This document shows, piece after piece, positions 25,855 to 34,975 of a stretch of 64,000 nucleotides of DNA. Every line of letters starts with the position of its first letter. The first letter of the stretch is position 1. The notes under the pieces were generated by a model, which saw only the letters and a list, made by a program, of their open reading frames with translations, was not told the origin of the DNA and ran no database searches. The DNA is from Sabulitectum sp964386635 (lineage in GTDB: Bacteria; Fermentibacterota; Fermentibacteria; Fermentibacterales; JCC-6), in contig CAYLRO010000007.1 of NCBI GenBank assembly GCA_964386635.1, forward strand, positions 28,708-92,707. The letters are read 5' to 3'. Made by a program: the position numbers and the translations under genes.

Positions 25855-26127
25855 TTGCTGCACGGAAGATCTAACAGTTTCTGGGTTTTCATGGCACTGT
25901 CCGGAATGGTTACTGGTACTGTTCTGGGGGAAGCTGTGTGTGCTTTGCTGCCGGACTCGTCGGTTGCACTGAAACAGTTTTTCGGCGGCACTGCGGAGTT
26001 TTCCGTAGGACCGCTTGGCTTTGATATACATATTCTCAGATTCCAACTTGCAGAGATTGCCGTGAAGCTTAACATCATGACGTTTGCAGGCCTTGTTATT
26101 GTTGGCGTACTGTACAAATGGTTCTGA
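25855..26127 (+). CDS. DUF4321 small membrane protein
   Basis: A 90-residue protein with two membrane helices (about 9-30 and 68-88) separated by a loop containing FSVGPLGFDIHILRFQLAEI. The pattern of a helix ending in G-x-x-x-G-E, a loop, and the LGFDIHILRFQLAEIAVKLN strand-helix matches the DUF4321 family, which has no known function. Start is TTG behind GGAAGGAACAA. A gap of 29 bp separates it from the gene before. Confidence 0.65.
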   Translation: MLHGRSNSFWVFMALSGMVTGTVLGEAVCALLPDSSVALKQFFGGTAEFSVGPLGFDIHILRFQLAEIAVKLNIMTFAGLVIVGVLYKWF

Positions 26128-26146
26128 TGAGACCGGGAGGAATGAA

Positions 26147-26338
26147 TTGGGTAGAATAGGCACCACCGAACTTATAATAATTCTTGTTGTGCTCCTTCTT
26201 CTTTTTGGTGCTAAACGGATCCCCGAGATTGCCAGATCAATAGGGCAGTCGCTGAACCAGTTCAAGAAAGGGCTCAAGGATGCCAGTTTGGATGATGACC
26301 AGGCAAAAAAAGATGACGATACAGAGATCGAGGGGTGA
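26147..26338 (+). CDS. tatA: Twin-arginine translocase subunit TatA
   Basis: A 63-residue TatA/E protein. One membrane helix (GTTELIIILVVLLLLFG) leads through the FG hinge into the amphipathic helix AKRIPEIARSIGQSLNQFKK and an acidic tail. TatA oligomers form the pore for folded twin-arginine substrates. I set the start at TTG 26147, 5 nt behind GGGAGGA; an ATG at 26142 is out of frame. tatC is not in the window. Confidence 0.9.
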   Translation: MGRIGTTELIIILVVLLLLFGAKRIPEIARSIGQSLNQFKKGLKDASLDDDQAKKDDDTEIEG

Positions 26339-26344
26339 TTGCTG

Positions 26345-26947
26345 ATGGCAACCGTTAGCTACAGCGCAAAAGAAATAGATTGTAAACTGGTCTACGCCGG
26401 CCCTGGGCTTTCAGGAAAAACTACAAATGTCAAATACATTCACAGTCAGGTTACTGCTGATTCCCGGGGAAAACTTATTTCACTGGCTGCAGGGAACGAA
26501 AGAACACTCTTCTTCGATTTCCTGCCTCTGGATTCAGGTGAGATCAACGGATTCAAGATAAGACTTCACCTCTACAGTGTTCCAGGTCAGGCCATGTACT
26601 CTGACAGCAGGCGCCTGATCCTCCAGGGGGTTGACGGTATAGTATTTGTGGCTGATTCCCAGGAATTCAGGATGGATGCCAATATCGCCAGTCTTAGAGA
26701 TCTGAAGGAGAACCTGAGAACTCAGAAGCGTAAAGGGGTCAGTCTTGTACTTCAGTGCAACAAGCGTGATCTCCCTGACGCAATGCCTGTGTCGCAGATA
26801 GTCAATGAACTTGGATTGTCGAAGGTGCCCTGTCTGGAATCCGTTGCTTCAGACGGTAAGGGGGTGTTTGAAACTCTCAGAAGGGTCAGCCGGATGGTTA
26901 TCGCGCGCCTTCATCGACAGTTTGAGCTGCTGGAAGGAAGGGCATAA
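26345..26947 (+). CDS. MglA-type small Ras-like GTPase
   Basis: A 200-residue GTPase of the MglA family. P-loop GPGLSGKTTN near residue 19, the family segment NERTLFFDFLPL, switch II LYSVPGQAMYSDSRR, and the base-specificity motif NKRD are all present. In Myxococcus MglA acts as a polarity switch with the roadblock protein MglB as GAP; no roadblock protein is near here. The ATG at 26345 is preferred over TTG at 26339 because of spacing from GAGGGG. The stop shares a base with the next ATG (TAATG), so it is coupled to the zinc-finger membrane protein, a possible effector. Confidence 0.85.
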   Translation: MATVSYSAKEIDCKLVYAGPGLSGKTTNVKYIHSQVTADSRGKLISLAAGNERTLFFDFLPLDSGEINGFKIRLHLYSVPGQAMYSDSRRLILQGVDGIVFVADSQEFRMDANIASLRDLKENLRTQKRKGVSLVLQCNKRDLPDAMPVSQIVNELGLSKVPCLESVASDGKGVFETLRRVSRMVIARLHRQFELLEGRA

Positions 26948-28419
26948 TGGCCGAATCTCTAGTTGATCTGCTTCTTGTTAGACTTGGAAGAGACGAGGAA
27001 AAAAGAAAAGTCCTGAAACTCCTCATAACAAGCCTGGATCTCTCTATGTCAGATGCCGAGAATGCGGTGGAGAATTCCCCTTCAGTTATCAGAGAAGCTG
27101 TTCCCATGACTGAAGCAAGACTGATCCAGAAAGACCTTTATCCCTACATAGATCTTCTGCCCAGGTTTGATGACGAAGCCGACCAGACTGAAGAAACTTC
27201 CGGTGAAGATCTGGCAGACATTTCAAGACCGTCAGTCAGTGATGACATTGAAGATGATATTGATGATGAAGAAGACGATTATTACCAGGATGACAGCGAA
27301 TCTGACAATGCCAGAGTTATCGACGATGAGATCCCCGGGGAGGATTACCAGTCTCACGACGACGACCATACTGGTGAAGATGAAGGTCCTGTTATTATTA
27401 CTTCAGCCAGAGACGAGATCCGTGTCACCACCAGATGCCATATCTGCGGCAGAACTCCTGTTGACGGTGAGCGTCTCGCCCCTTGCAGAACATGCGGCGA
27501 TCTCACATGCAGAGAGTGCTTCGACAGAGTTGCTCATGTATGCAACAAGTGTGCTGCTTCCGGGAAATCCATTGAGCATGCCAACGATGGCGTGGAAAAA
27601 ACCGATGAGCAGGGGCTTGTATTCGATTCAGACGTTGATAAAACTGCTCCTGAAAAAGGTAAGTCTTCAATAGGGAAATATCTGGGTATAACTGCTCTGG
27701 TAATCGTTCTGCTTGCAGCGGGATTCTACTTTCTGGATCCTATGAACCTCTTCGGAGCGGAAGAGACAGTTTCAAATGGTACAGATGCTGCTCTTCCTGA
27801 TTCTACAGAGGAAGTTCAGCCTGATACCACAGAAATCGCCGCAGAACCCGATTCACTTGAGCTGATTGAGGTGATTGAAGAACCGGTAGCTGTTCCTGAC
27901 ACGATTTCCGGCTTTGATGACCCGTTTGCCACCAGAAGGCTTGAACTGAGCGAGGAGTATTCGGCTATTGAGAATCCACCGATAATCCGCTTCAGGTCAA
28001 GTGTGCCCAGGTCTGTAAATGCTCGGGTCCTGACTCAGGAATCTGATCTTATTACACGCCAGCTCTCAACTATTGCCGCCTGGATACCTGTTGAACTTGA
28101 TGATGCAGTACTTCTGGAGTACCACGACACCACCAGTGTCCTTGTTCTTGTTCTTACTCATCCTGAGGAAACTGAAACCAGGATGGCCTTGATGCGATTG
28201 ACAGCTGACTGGCTTCAACCTTCCAATATTGATCAGCTGGTTCTCATCTACAGAGAGAACAGATTTCAGAATGTTGTCAGTTGGAGTCTTGTATCCGAGG
28301 TCTTCCCGGATGTGCAGGGAGTTCTCAGCCCCAGTCTGTTCCAGGATTACCTGAGTTACAGGGAGGACTGCTGGGAGTCACTCTCCGGTCCGGTAACAGA
28401 CTGGCTTACGGACATCTGA
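26947..28419 (+). CDS. Single-pass membrane protein with zinc cross-brace motif
   Basis: A 490-residue protein I cannot name. Residues 1-72 resemble the L7/L12 C-terminal fold (KVLKLLITSLDLSMSDAENA, then SPSVIREAVP and ARLIQKDL). Residues 75-150 are strongly acidic. Eight cysteines at 164-202 follow C-x2-C-x12-C-x2-C-x4-C-x2-C-x7-C-x2-C, a FYVE/RING-like cross-brace. One membrane helix lies at about 240-263. The rest is an acidic linker and a C-terminal domain (about 330-490) that should be outside the cytoplasm. It is translationally coupled to the MglA-type GTPase, so a GTPase-controlled membrane scaffold is a reasonable inference. Confidence 0.7.
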   Translation: MAESLVDLLLVRLGRDEEKRKVLKLLITSLDLSMSDAENAVENSPSVIREAVPMTEARLIQKDLYPYIDLLPRFDDEADQTEETSGEDLADISRPSVSDDIEDDIDDEEDDYYQDDSESDNARVIDDEIPGEDYQSHDDDHTGEDEGPVIITSARDEIRVTTRCHICGRTPVDGERLAPCRTCGDLTCRECFDRVAHVCNKCAASGKSIEHANDGVEKTDEQGLVFDSDVDKTAPEKGKSSIGKYLGITALVIVLLAAGFYFLDPMNLFGAEETVSNGTDAALPDSTEEVQPDTTEIAAEPDSLELIEVIEEPVAVPDTISGFDDPFATRRLELSEEYSAIENPPIIRFRSSVPRSVNARVLTQESDLITRQLSTIAAWIPVELDDAVLLEYHDTTSVLVLVLTHPEETETRMALMRLTADWLQPSNIDQLVLIYRENRFQNVVSWSLVSEVFPDVQGVLSPSLFQDYLSYREDCWESLSGPVTDWLTDI

Positions 28420-28454
28420 CGTCCGGACACATTCACAACGGGAGTTCACATCCG

Positions 28455-30641
28455 ATGGCAGGAAAAAAGGAACGGAAACTTGTAATCATCGAGTCTCCGG
28501 CAAAAGCAAAAAGTCTCAAGAATTATCTCGGGCATGGCTGGGATGTGGTGGCTTCAAACGGACACGTGAGAGACCTTCCACAGAACCGGATAGGCGTTAA
28601 CCTCAAGACGCTTGATCCTACATACACCGTACTTCCCGACAAGAGAGCTGCTGTGGCGAAACTGAGGAAAATTGCTGAAGGGTATAAAAACATATACCTT
28701 GCAGCAGACCCGGACAGAGAGGGAGAAGCTATCTGCTGGCATATTTCCAGCCTTCTTAAAAGCCCGGACAGAAATTTCCTCAGAATCAGATTCAATTCCA
28801 TCACCCGTGATGCGGTACAGGCAGCTTCCAGGAATGCCACAAACATAGACATGGACCTGGTTGATGCTCAGCAGGCAAGGCGTGTAATGGATCGGCTGGT
28901 GGGCTATCGGGTGAGTCCATATCTCTGGCGCACAGTGGGCAAAGGGCTCAGTGCAGGCAGGGTGCAGACAGTTGCTCTGAGACTGATAGTTGAGAGAGAG
29001 AAGGAAATACAGGCATTCACTCCTGTTGAATACTGGCCTGTTACTGCAGATTTCAAGCAGGGAGATGTGGTATTCTCAGCCAGACTTTTCAGAGATGACG
29101 GCAAAAGAGCTGACGGTGAAAAATACTCTCCGGGAAACAGAGCAAAGGCAGAGGATGTTGTGAACAGGGCGCGAAGCGCAGCCTGGGCTATTACATCAAT
29201 TGAAGAGAAAATCAAGACAAGGAAACCTGCGCCGCCGTTCATCACCAGTTCTCTTCAGGTAACTGCCTCTGGAAAACTGTCACTTGCCCCTTCAGCAACA
29301 ATGAGAATTGCTCAGGAGCTTTATGAGGGATTTGAGATTGGCGGGGAGACAACAGGACTGATCACATACATGAGGACGGATTCTGTAAGGATCGAGCCTG
29401 CTGCCATAGATGAGTGCCGAAACTTCATTCTTGACAAATGGGGGAAAAAGCTTCTTTCAGAGAAACCCAGGAGATACCGGTCCAGTGGAGGTGCTCAGGA
29501 TGCACATGAGGCAATAAGACCTACTGATATAAAAAGAACTCCCGAGAGTCTTTCCGGGATTCTTGAACCCAGGCATCTGAAACTGTACAAACTTATCTGG
29601 AACAGATTCACAGCGACTCAGATGACAGATGTGAGCATTGCAGAAACCACCGTACTAATTGGTGGTGATGACCTTTCTTTCAGAGCAGTGGGACAGAAAA
29701 TGGTTCACAGAGGGTTTTCTCTTGCAGATCCCACTCAGGTAAGCATCTCCTCGGAAATGCCGTCTCTGACAACGGCTCCTGTGGAGATGACCGAAATAGA
29801 AACAGAGCAGAAGTTCACAAAGCCTCCTTCACGGTACTCTGAAGCTGCTCTTGTATCTGAAATGAAAAAGAAAAGTATCGGACGACCTTCAACTTACGTT
29901 TCAATAATTGGAACTCTCAAAAAGCGCAGCTATGTTGATGTTGCAGATAAGAAACTTGTTCCAACCGATGTTGGAGTGGTAACATCTGATCTTCTCACAA
30001 GACTGTTTCCTCACCTTTTCCAGGTGGATTTCACTGCAAGCATGGAAGAATTGCTTGATCTTGTGGCGTCAGGAAAAAAAGAATACAAAGATGCAGTATC
30101 CCAGCTTTATACACCCCTGGCCGCATCGCTGGAAGACGCCATGAGAAGGTTGCCGGAAATTAAGGCATCCCTTGTAAGGGAAACAGAAGAAAAGTGTCCT
30201 GAATGCGGCAGGAACCTGGTGGAGAAGATGGGTAAGTTCGGAAAGTTCCTGGCATGCCCCGGATTCCCTGAGTGCCGTTACACAAGACCTGTAAACGAGA
30301 ACGGGAACAATGTTCTGAAAGACGCGGTATGTCCTGAGTGCGGCGGTTCCCTGAATGTTCGCAAGGGAAGATACGGCAGATATGCCGCCTGCTCGAAATG
30401 TGACTATAAAGGTCCCATCCCCACAGGAGTGAAATGCCCTGTAGATGGATGTTCAGGAGAACTTGTTGAGAGAACTACAAAGAAGGGCAAACTGTTCTAT
30501 AGCTGCAGCAGATTTCCCCAGTGCAACTATGCAATGTGGAATAAACCGGTTAACAGAAACTGTCCCAGGTGCGGGTTTCCTGTTCTTGAAGAGAGAAAGA
30601 AGGGAGTGTTCTGTCCTAATTGCAGGAAGAAGATAGACTGA
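28455..30641 (+). CDS. topA: DNA topoisomerase I
   Basis: A 728-residue type IA topoisomerase. The TOPRIM domain begins KLVIIESPAKAKSLKNYLG and has the acidic DPDREGEAICWH motif. The catalytic Tyr305 lies in ITYMRTDS. Four Cys4 zinc ribbons (CPECG, CPECG, CPVDGC, CPRCG starts) occupy about residues 580-725. I chose ATG 28455, about 10 nt behind GGGAG, instead of upstream starts inside the previous gene, because homology begins there. It precedes a xerC-like gene, as in Bacillus. Confidence 0.95.
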   Translation: MAGKKERKLVIIESPAKAKSLKNYLGHGWDVVASNGHVRDLPQNRIGVNLKTLDPTYTVLPDKRAAVAKLRKIAEGYKNIYLAADPDREGEAICWHISSLLKSPDRNFLRIRFNSITRDAVQAASRNATNIDMDLVDAQQARRVMDRLVGYRVSPYLWRTVGKGLSAGRVQTVALRLIVEREKEIQAFTPVEYWPVTADFKQGDVVFSARLFRDDGKRADGEKYSPGNRAKAEDVVNRARSAAWAITSIEEKIKTRKPAPPFITSSLQVTASGKLSLAPSATMRIAQELYEGFEIGGETTGLITYMRTDSVRIEPAAIDECRNFILDKWGKKLLSEKPRRYRSSGGAQDAHEAIRPTDIKRTPESLSGILEPRHLKLYKLIWNRFTATQMTDVSIAETTVLIGGDDLSFRAVGQKMVHRGFSLADPTQVSISSEMPSLTTAPVEMTEIETEQKFTKPPSRYSEAALVSEMKKKSIGRPSTYVSIIGTLKKRSYVDVADKKLVPTDVGVVTSDLLTRLFPHLFQVDFTASMEELLDLVASGKKEYKDAVSQLYTPLAASLEDAMRRLPEIKASLVRETEEKCPECGRNLVEKMGKFGKFLACPGFPECRYTRPVNENGNNVLKDAVCPECGGSLNVRKGRYGRYAACSKCDYKGPIPTGVKCPVDGCSGELVERTTKKGKLFYSCSRFPQCNYAMWNKPVNRNCPRCGFPVLEERKKGVFCPNCRKKID

Positions 30642-31504
30642 TCCTGCAGGATTTCCGGGAAGAACTTCTTCACGGTAGAGGACTATCTGCGCATACGGTT
30701 CATGCATATACAGTTCAGATCGGCGATTATCTTAAGAAAAGAGAGGGTAATACATTTTCAACTGAAACCATGAGGAACTACATAATGGACCGGTCAGCCT
30801 CAGGGCTTTCTAAAAGGAGCATAGCCAGAATGGTGAGTTGCTTCAGGACATTTTCAACATGGATGTTTGAAACCGGCAGAGCTGAATTTGACACCGGCCA
30901 GGCTCTCAAACCTCCCAGGGTGACAACAGCTCTCCCTGGTTTTCTTGGCATAGCCGAAGTAAAAAGCGTTCTCTGTTCATTCAAGTCTACAGGCCCTAAG
31001 AGTATACGGGACAGAGCGATCCTTGAAGTGCTTTACGGAGCTGGACTCAGGGCAGCCGAGGCCGCTTCCATTCCTGTAACCGGCGTGAACAGTGACAGCT
31101 GTACATTGAAGGTTCTCGGTAAGGGACGCAGGGAACGGATCATACCAGTACCAGCCGGAACCCTTGAAAAAATCAGCAACTGGCTTGATGTTCGCAGTAC
31201 TTTCATAAAGGGAGATGATCCTGGAACGCTTTTTGTAAGTATAAGAGGAAGAAAACTTGACCCAAGGGATATCAGGCGTATTGTTACCCTTGGCGTGAGT
31301 GGTGCTGCCAGAGCAGCAGGAGCAACACCGCATACTTTCAGGCACAGCTTCGCTACACACCTCCTTGATGCTGGTGCAGATATCAGAACTGTTCAGGAAC
31401 TGCTTGGACATAAAGGAATTGGCACAACACAGATATACACCCATCTTACTACGGAAAAACTGAAGGGTGTCTACATGAAGACTCACCCCAGGGGGAAGAA
31501 GTGA
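30620..31504 (+). CDS. xerC: Tyrosine recombinase XerC/XerD
   Basis: A 294-residue tyrosine recombinase. The N-terminal SAM-like core-binding domain is followed by the catalytic set: Arg in YGAGLRAAEAASI, Lys in LGKGRRERIIPV, HxxR in HTFRHSFATHLL, His in LLGHKGIGTTQ and the nucleophile Tyr in IYTHLTTEKLK. Full length and its place beside topA and hslVU point to the chromosome-dimer resolvase and not a phage integrase. XerC versus XerD cannot be settled by eye. Start is TTG at 30620 within the end of topA; the start choice is uncertain. Confidence 0.85.
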   Translation: MQEEDRLILQDFREELLHGRGLSAHTVHAYTVQIGDYLKKREGNTFSTETMRNYIMDRSASGLSKRSIARMVSCFRTFSTWMFETGRAEFDTGQALKPPRVTTALPGFLGIAEVKSVLCSFKSTGPKSIRDRAILEVLYGAGLRAAEAASIPVTGVNSDSCTLKVLGKGRRERIIPVPAGTLEKISNWLDVRSTFIKGDDPGTLFVSIRGRKLDPRDIRRIVTLGVSGAARAAGATPHTFRHSFATHLLDAGADIRTVQELLGHKGIGTTQIYTHLTTEKLKGVYMKTHPRGKK

Positions 31505-34407
31505 AGTTCAGAGATGTAATGACAAAAGACCGGCTGATAGCTGTTGGAACAGCTCTTGTTGCCTTCATTATCTACATGCTTACTCTGGCTCCGTCAGTAA
31601 GCTTCTGGGACAGTGGTGAATACATTACATGTTCCTGGGTTGCCGGGATTCCTCATCCTCCCGGTGTACCGTTCTTTGTTCTCATGGGCAGGGTGAGTAC
31701 GATACTGTTCTTCTTTATTCCATCTATTGCCGCACGGGTGAATCTCATGTGTGCCCTGGCGGGAACTGCTACCATCGGACTCATGGCAAGGCTGATTCAA
31801 CGGTGGTGTCAGCGAATGCATCTTGAAAAATGGCTGTACAGGCCGGTATCAGTTGCAGGCGGTCTTCTTGCAGCTTTCAGTTACACTGTATGGAGGAACA
31901 ACAACGCAACGGAGACTTATGCAATGGCAGGTCTTCTTGCAGTAATGATTCTCTGGGTTTTCGACATCTGGCTTGAGAGAAGGCTGCATGGAAAACCTGC
32001 CGGGAGACAGCTTCTTCTAACAGGTTACCTTATGACACTCTCCATCGGCAATCATTTAAGTGCTCTCATTGTTGTGCTGCCGATAATAGCAATGTACGTT
32101 CTTTATGCCATACGCAGGAAAGCATTCGAGTGGCGAAATCCTGGATTCATAGTCACTTTCATGGCCCTGATGATACTGGCATTCAGTATCCATCTTTACA
32201 TGCCCCTCAGAGCAATCCAGAATCCGGAGATCAATGAGACCAACCCCTGCAAATGGTCCGAATTCAAAGAAGCTCTTGAAAGAAAGCAGTACGGACAGGT
32301 GTCCATTCTTAACAGAAAGGGCCCCTTCCAGGAACAGCTTGGTCTCTTTCAGGAATATCTTTCATGGCAGATGGGAAAACCTGCTTCCTGGGTTGGGCCC
32401 ATGGGAGCATTCGGTGGTGCTGTATGGGCGTTCATGTGGCTTGCACTTGCTGTTCTTGCCGCTACTGGTCTGTATGCTATGGGAGCAAGAAGGAAAGACC
32501 TTCTTGTGCTTGTTGGACTTACCTTTTTCATGGCGAGTTTTGCCTTTGTGGTGTATCTGAATTTCAAGACCGGCCCTGAGGGAACCATGTCCGGCGAAGT
32601 CAGGGAGAGAGACTACTTCTTCAGTGCATCATTCATATTCTTCGCGGCTCTTTCAATGATGGGCGCCGGCTATCTCTTCAAAGGAGCAAAAACTGCGGTG
32701 GCACAAAAATCCGCATGGCTTCTTCTTCTGTTCCCGCTTACAGCTCTGATAGCCAACTGGCACATGTGCGACAGATCCGGAGATTATGTTGCAAGAGACT
32801 ACGGAATCAATCTTCTTGAATCCTGCCCGGAGAATGCCGTGATAATCACAAACGGTGATAATGATACATTCCCTCTCTGGTTCGCCCAGGGTGTTCTTGG
32901 AGTAAGAAAAGACGTGATCATCTCGAACCTGAGCCTCATGAACACCAGGTGGTATATGAGGCAGCTCATGATAAAGGATCCTCTCCTCCTCACATACGAG
33001 AACGAGCTGGTGGATATGATACAGCCGATGTTCATCTGGGGTCCTAATTTCTTCCATGTAACGGAAGATGGGCTGCCATTAACCTACCAGTGGGACAGAC
33101 AGGTTCTTGACCGCACCTTTACTTTCGCCTGGCCATGGGTGTTGCTGAGAGACAATTTTGTTGTAACAGTGCCCACAATGGGAAGAGGCAGCCAGGGATC
33201 AGTACCCATGCAGGACCTTCTGTTAATGAACATGCTGAAAAATCAGCCTTACCATAACCGTGATATAATGATTGCAGGAACTGTTTCCACTGATAACAGG
33301 GAATACGTGGAGGATTACCTGCAGATGCAGGGAATTGCTTTCAGGATAATGGATCACCCTGTTCTTCAGCAGGTCAACTGCGATATAGGATGGGACCATT
33401 CTGAGGAATTTCTCTTTACCGGACTCACTGATCCTGGAGTGTACAAGGACGACCAGGCGGTACAGATTGCAAGGAACTATGTAAGTTGCTACACAAGAAT
33501 GGCAGCACAGTATCTTGCAGCAGGAGATGCGGAGATGGCATTAAAATCACTGGACAAAGCCGAGGAAATCTTCTCGGCAATGCCTGAGGAATGGGTACTG
33601 ATAATGCCCAGCTTCGTCATGCTTAAGTCCAGAATACTCATGGGAGTGGAAGGAACTGCAGCAGCCGGGGAATATGTTGATGAAGCTATTCAGTACATGG
33701 AGAGTGTGTACGGAGGAAATCCAGGGCCGAACACTCAGGCAGCAATCACTCAACTTCGGGCTGTAGCACAGGAATTCACCCAGGCAGATGCTTTTATCGG
33801 TGTAATAGATTCCATAAGTGACGGATCACCGGAACAGGAATGGATACGCATAGAATCCTCACTTGCTTTCGGCGATTTTGTTTCAGCAAGAAATGCACTG
33901 AACCAGATACTGCCGGATGCTGATCCACAGCTTGCATCTCTCATGACGGAAACAGTTGACAGATATACTGTTAACAACCCCTACGGTGTCGGTCTTAATA
34001 TCATGGACACCGGTCTGGCTGCTGTTATTGGAAGCATGGATCAGGAAAGTGCTGATCTGGAATGGCGTGAAGACCTTGAAGCAACTACTGTGATTACTGA
34101 AATGATCGGGCTGGCATCAATGGGAAATGTGATGGCCGCTGTTTCCCTTGGCAGTATCATGGTCCCTGAACTCTCTTCACAGGAAGAGGCAACGGTTGTT
34201 CTTGCAGTTTCAGATGCATTTGCTGCCGATCCGGACACAGCAAGAGAGATCGCCCTGTGGTACATTCTATCCATGAGGACCTTCTCTGATCAGGCCAGAT
34301 CACAGATACTTCTTGACAGAGGTATGCCGGGTCTTGCATACAATGTTATGGTTTCCGACATTGGTATGCAGCGGGATACAGCCATGGAGGCCTGTTTCGC
34401 CAGGTAG
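31501..34407 (+). CDS. DUF2723 family membrane protein
   Basis: A 968-residue protein. The N-terminal half has about eleven membrane helices. The first loop, LAPSVSFWDSGEYI, and GIPHPPGVPFFVLMGR are the signature of DUF2723, a GT-C-like family that includes TMEM260-type protein O-mannosyltransferases. The Asp in the first loop is the expected catalytic base by analogy. The C-terminal 500 residues are soluble, partly helical (repeat-like) and probably periplasmic. GTG start overlaps xerC (GTGA) behind GGGGGA. Role in protein or lipid glycosylation is inferred. Confidence 0.75.
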   Translation: MKFRDVMTKDRLIAVGTALVAFIIYMLTLAPSVSFWDSGEYITCSWVAGIPHPPGVPFFVLMGRVSTILFFFIPSIAARVNLMCALAGTATIGLMARLIQRWCQRMHLEKWLYRPVSVAGGLLAAFSYTVWRNNNATETYAMAGLLAVMILWVFDIWLERRLHGKPAGRQLLLTGYLMTLSIGNHLSALIVVLPIIAMYVLYAIRRKAFEWRNPGFIVTFMALMILAFSIHLYMPLRAIQNPEINETNPCKWSEFKEALERKQYGQVSILNRKGPFQEQLGLFQEYLSWQMGKPASWVGPMGAFGGAVWAFMWLALAVLAATGLYAMGARRKDLLVLVGLTFFMASFAFVVYLNFKTGPEGTMSGEVRERDYFFSASFIFFAALSMMGAGYLFKGAKTAVAQKSAWLLLLFPLTALIANWHMCDRSGDYVARDYGINLLESCPENAVIITNGDNDTFPLWFAQGVLGVRKDVIISNLSLMNTRWYMRQLMIKDPLLLTYENELVDMIQPMFIWGPNFFHVTEDGLPLTYQWDRQVLDRTFTFAWPWVLLRDNFVVTVPTMGRGSQGSVPMQDLLLMNMLKNQPYHNRDIMIAGTVSTDNREYVEDYLQMQGIAFRIMDHPVLQQVNCDIGWDHSEEFLFTGLTDPGVYKDDQAVQIARNYVSCYTRMAAQYLAAGDAEMALKSLDKAEEIFSAMPEEWVLIMPSFVMLKSRILMGVEGTAAAGEYVDEAIQYMESVYGGNPGPNTQAAITQLRAVAQEFTQADAFIGVIDSISDGSPEQEWIRIESSLAFGDFVSARNALNQILPDADPQLASLMTETVDRYTVNNPYGVGLNIMDTGLAAVIGSMDQESADLEWREDLEATTVITEMIGLASMGNVMAAVSLGSIMVPELSSQEEATVVLAVSDAFAADPDTAREIALWYILSMRTFSDQARSQILLDRGMPGLAYNVMVSDIGMQRDTAMEACFAR

Positions 34408-34429
34408 AGAAATTTCAAGTGGAGGATGA

Positions 34430-34975
34430 ATGGAGCTTCGCTCAACAACAGTACTGGGAATTGTTCGAAACGGAAAAGCTGCAATGGCAGCTGACGGGCA
34501 GGTTACACTGGGTGATACAATTCTTAAAATGACTGCAAAGAAAATACGAAAACTCTGTGGAGGAACGGTGCTTGTAGGTTTCTCCGGCGCCGGGGCAGAC
34601 GCATTCGCCCTTGTGGAGAGGCTCGAGGAAAAACTGGAAACTTTCAGAGGTAATCTTCCCAGAGCTTCTGTTGAGCTGGCCAGAGAGTGGCGGGCTGACA
34701 AGTATCTAAGAGAACTGAACGCCATGCTTGCAGCAGTAGACAGTACTCATGCTCTGATCATCGGAGGTTCCGGGGAAGTGGTGGAATCTCCAGACGGAAT
34801 CGTTTCCGTAGGTTCAGGTTCTCCATATGCCATTGCCGCTGCCAGAGCGCTTGACCGAAACACACGAATGGGGCCTTTAAAGCTGGCCAGAGAAGCAATA
34901 ACCATCGCCAGCGACATCTGCATCTATACAGGTGGAGATATTCAGTCGGAGGAAATATGTCCTCGGCAGGTGTAA
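34430..34975 (+). CDS. hslV: ATP-dependent protease HslV subunit
   Basis: A 181-residue HslV peptidase. Mature enzyme should begin at the first Thr of TTVLGIVRNG, giving a five-residue propeptide (MELRS); the following conserved ADGQVTLG and GFSGAGADAF segments match the family. It forms a double hexamer gated by HslU. ATG 34430 follows GGAGG. It has Thr as nucleophile and not the Ser of the Bacillus CodW type. It overlaps hslU by 19 bp. Confidence 0.94.
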   Translation: MELRSTTVLGIVRNGKAAMAADGQVTLGDTILKMTAKKIRKLCGGTVLVGFSGAGADAFALVERLEEKLETFRGNLPRASVELAREWRADKYLRELNAMLAAVDSTHALIIGGSGEVVESPDGIVSVGSGSPYAIAAARALDRNTRMGPLKLAREAITIASDICIYTGGDIQSEEICPRQV

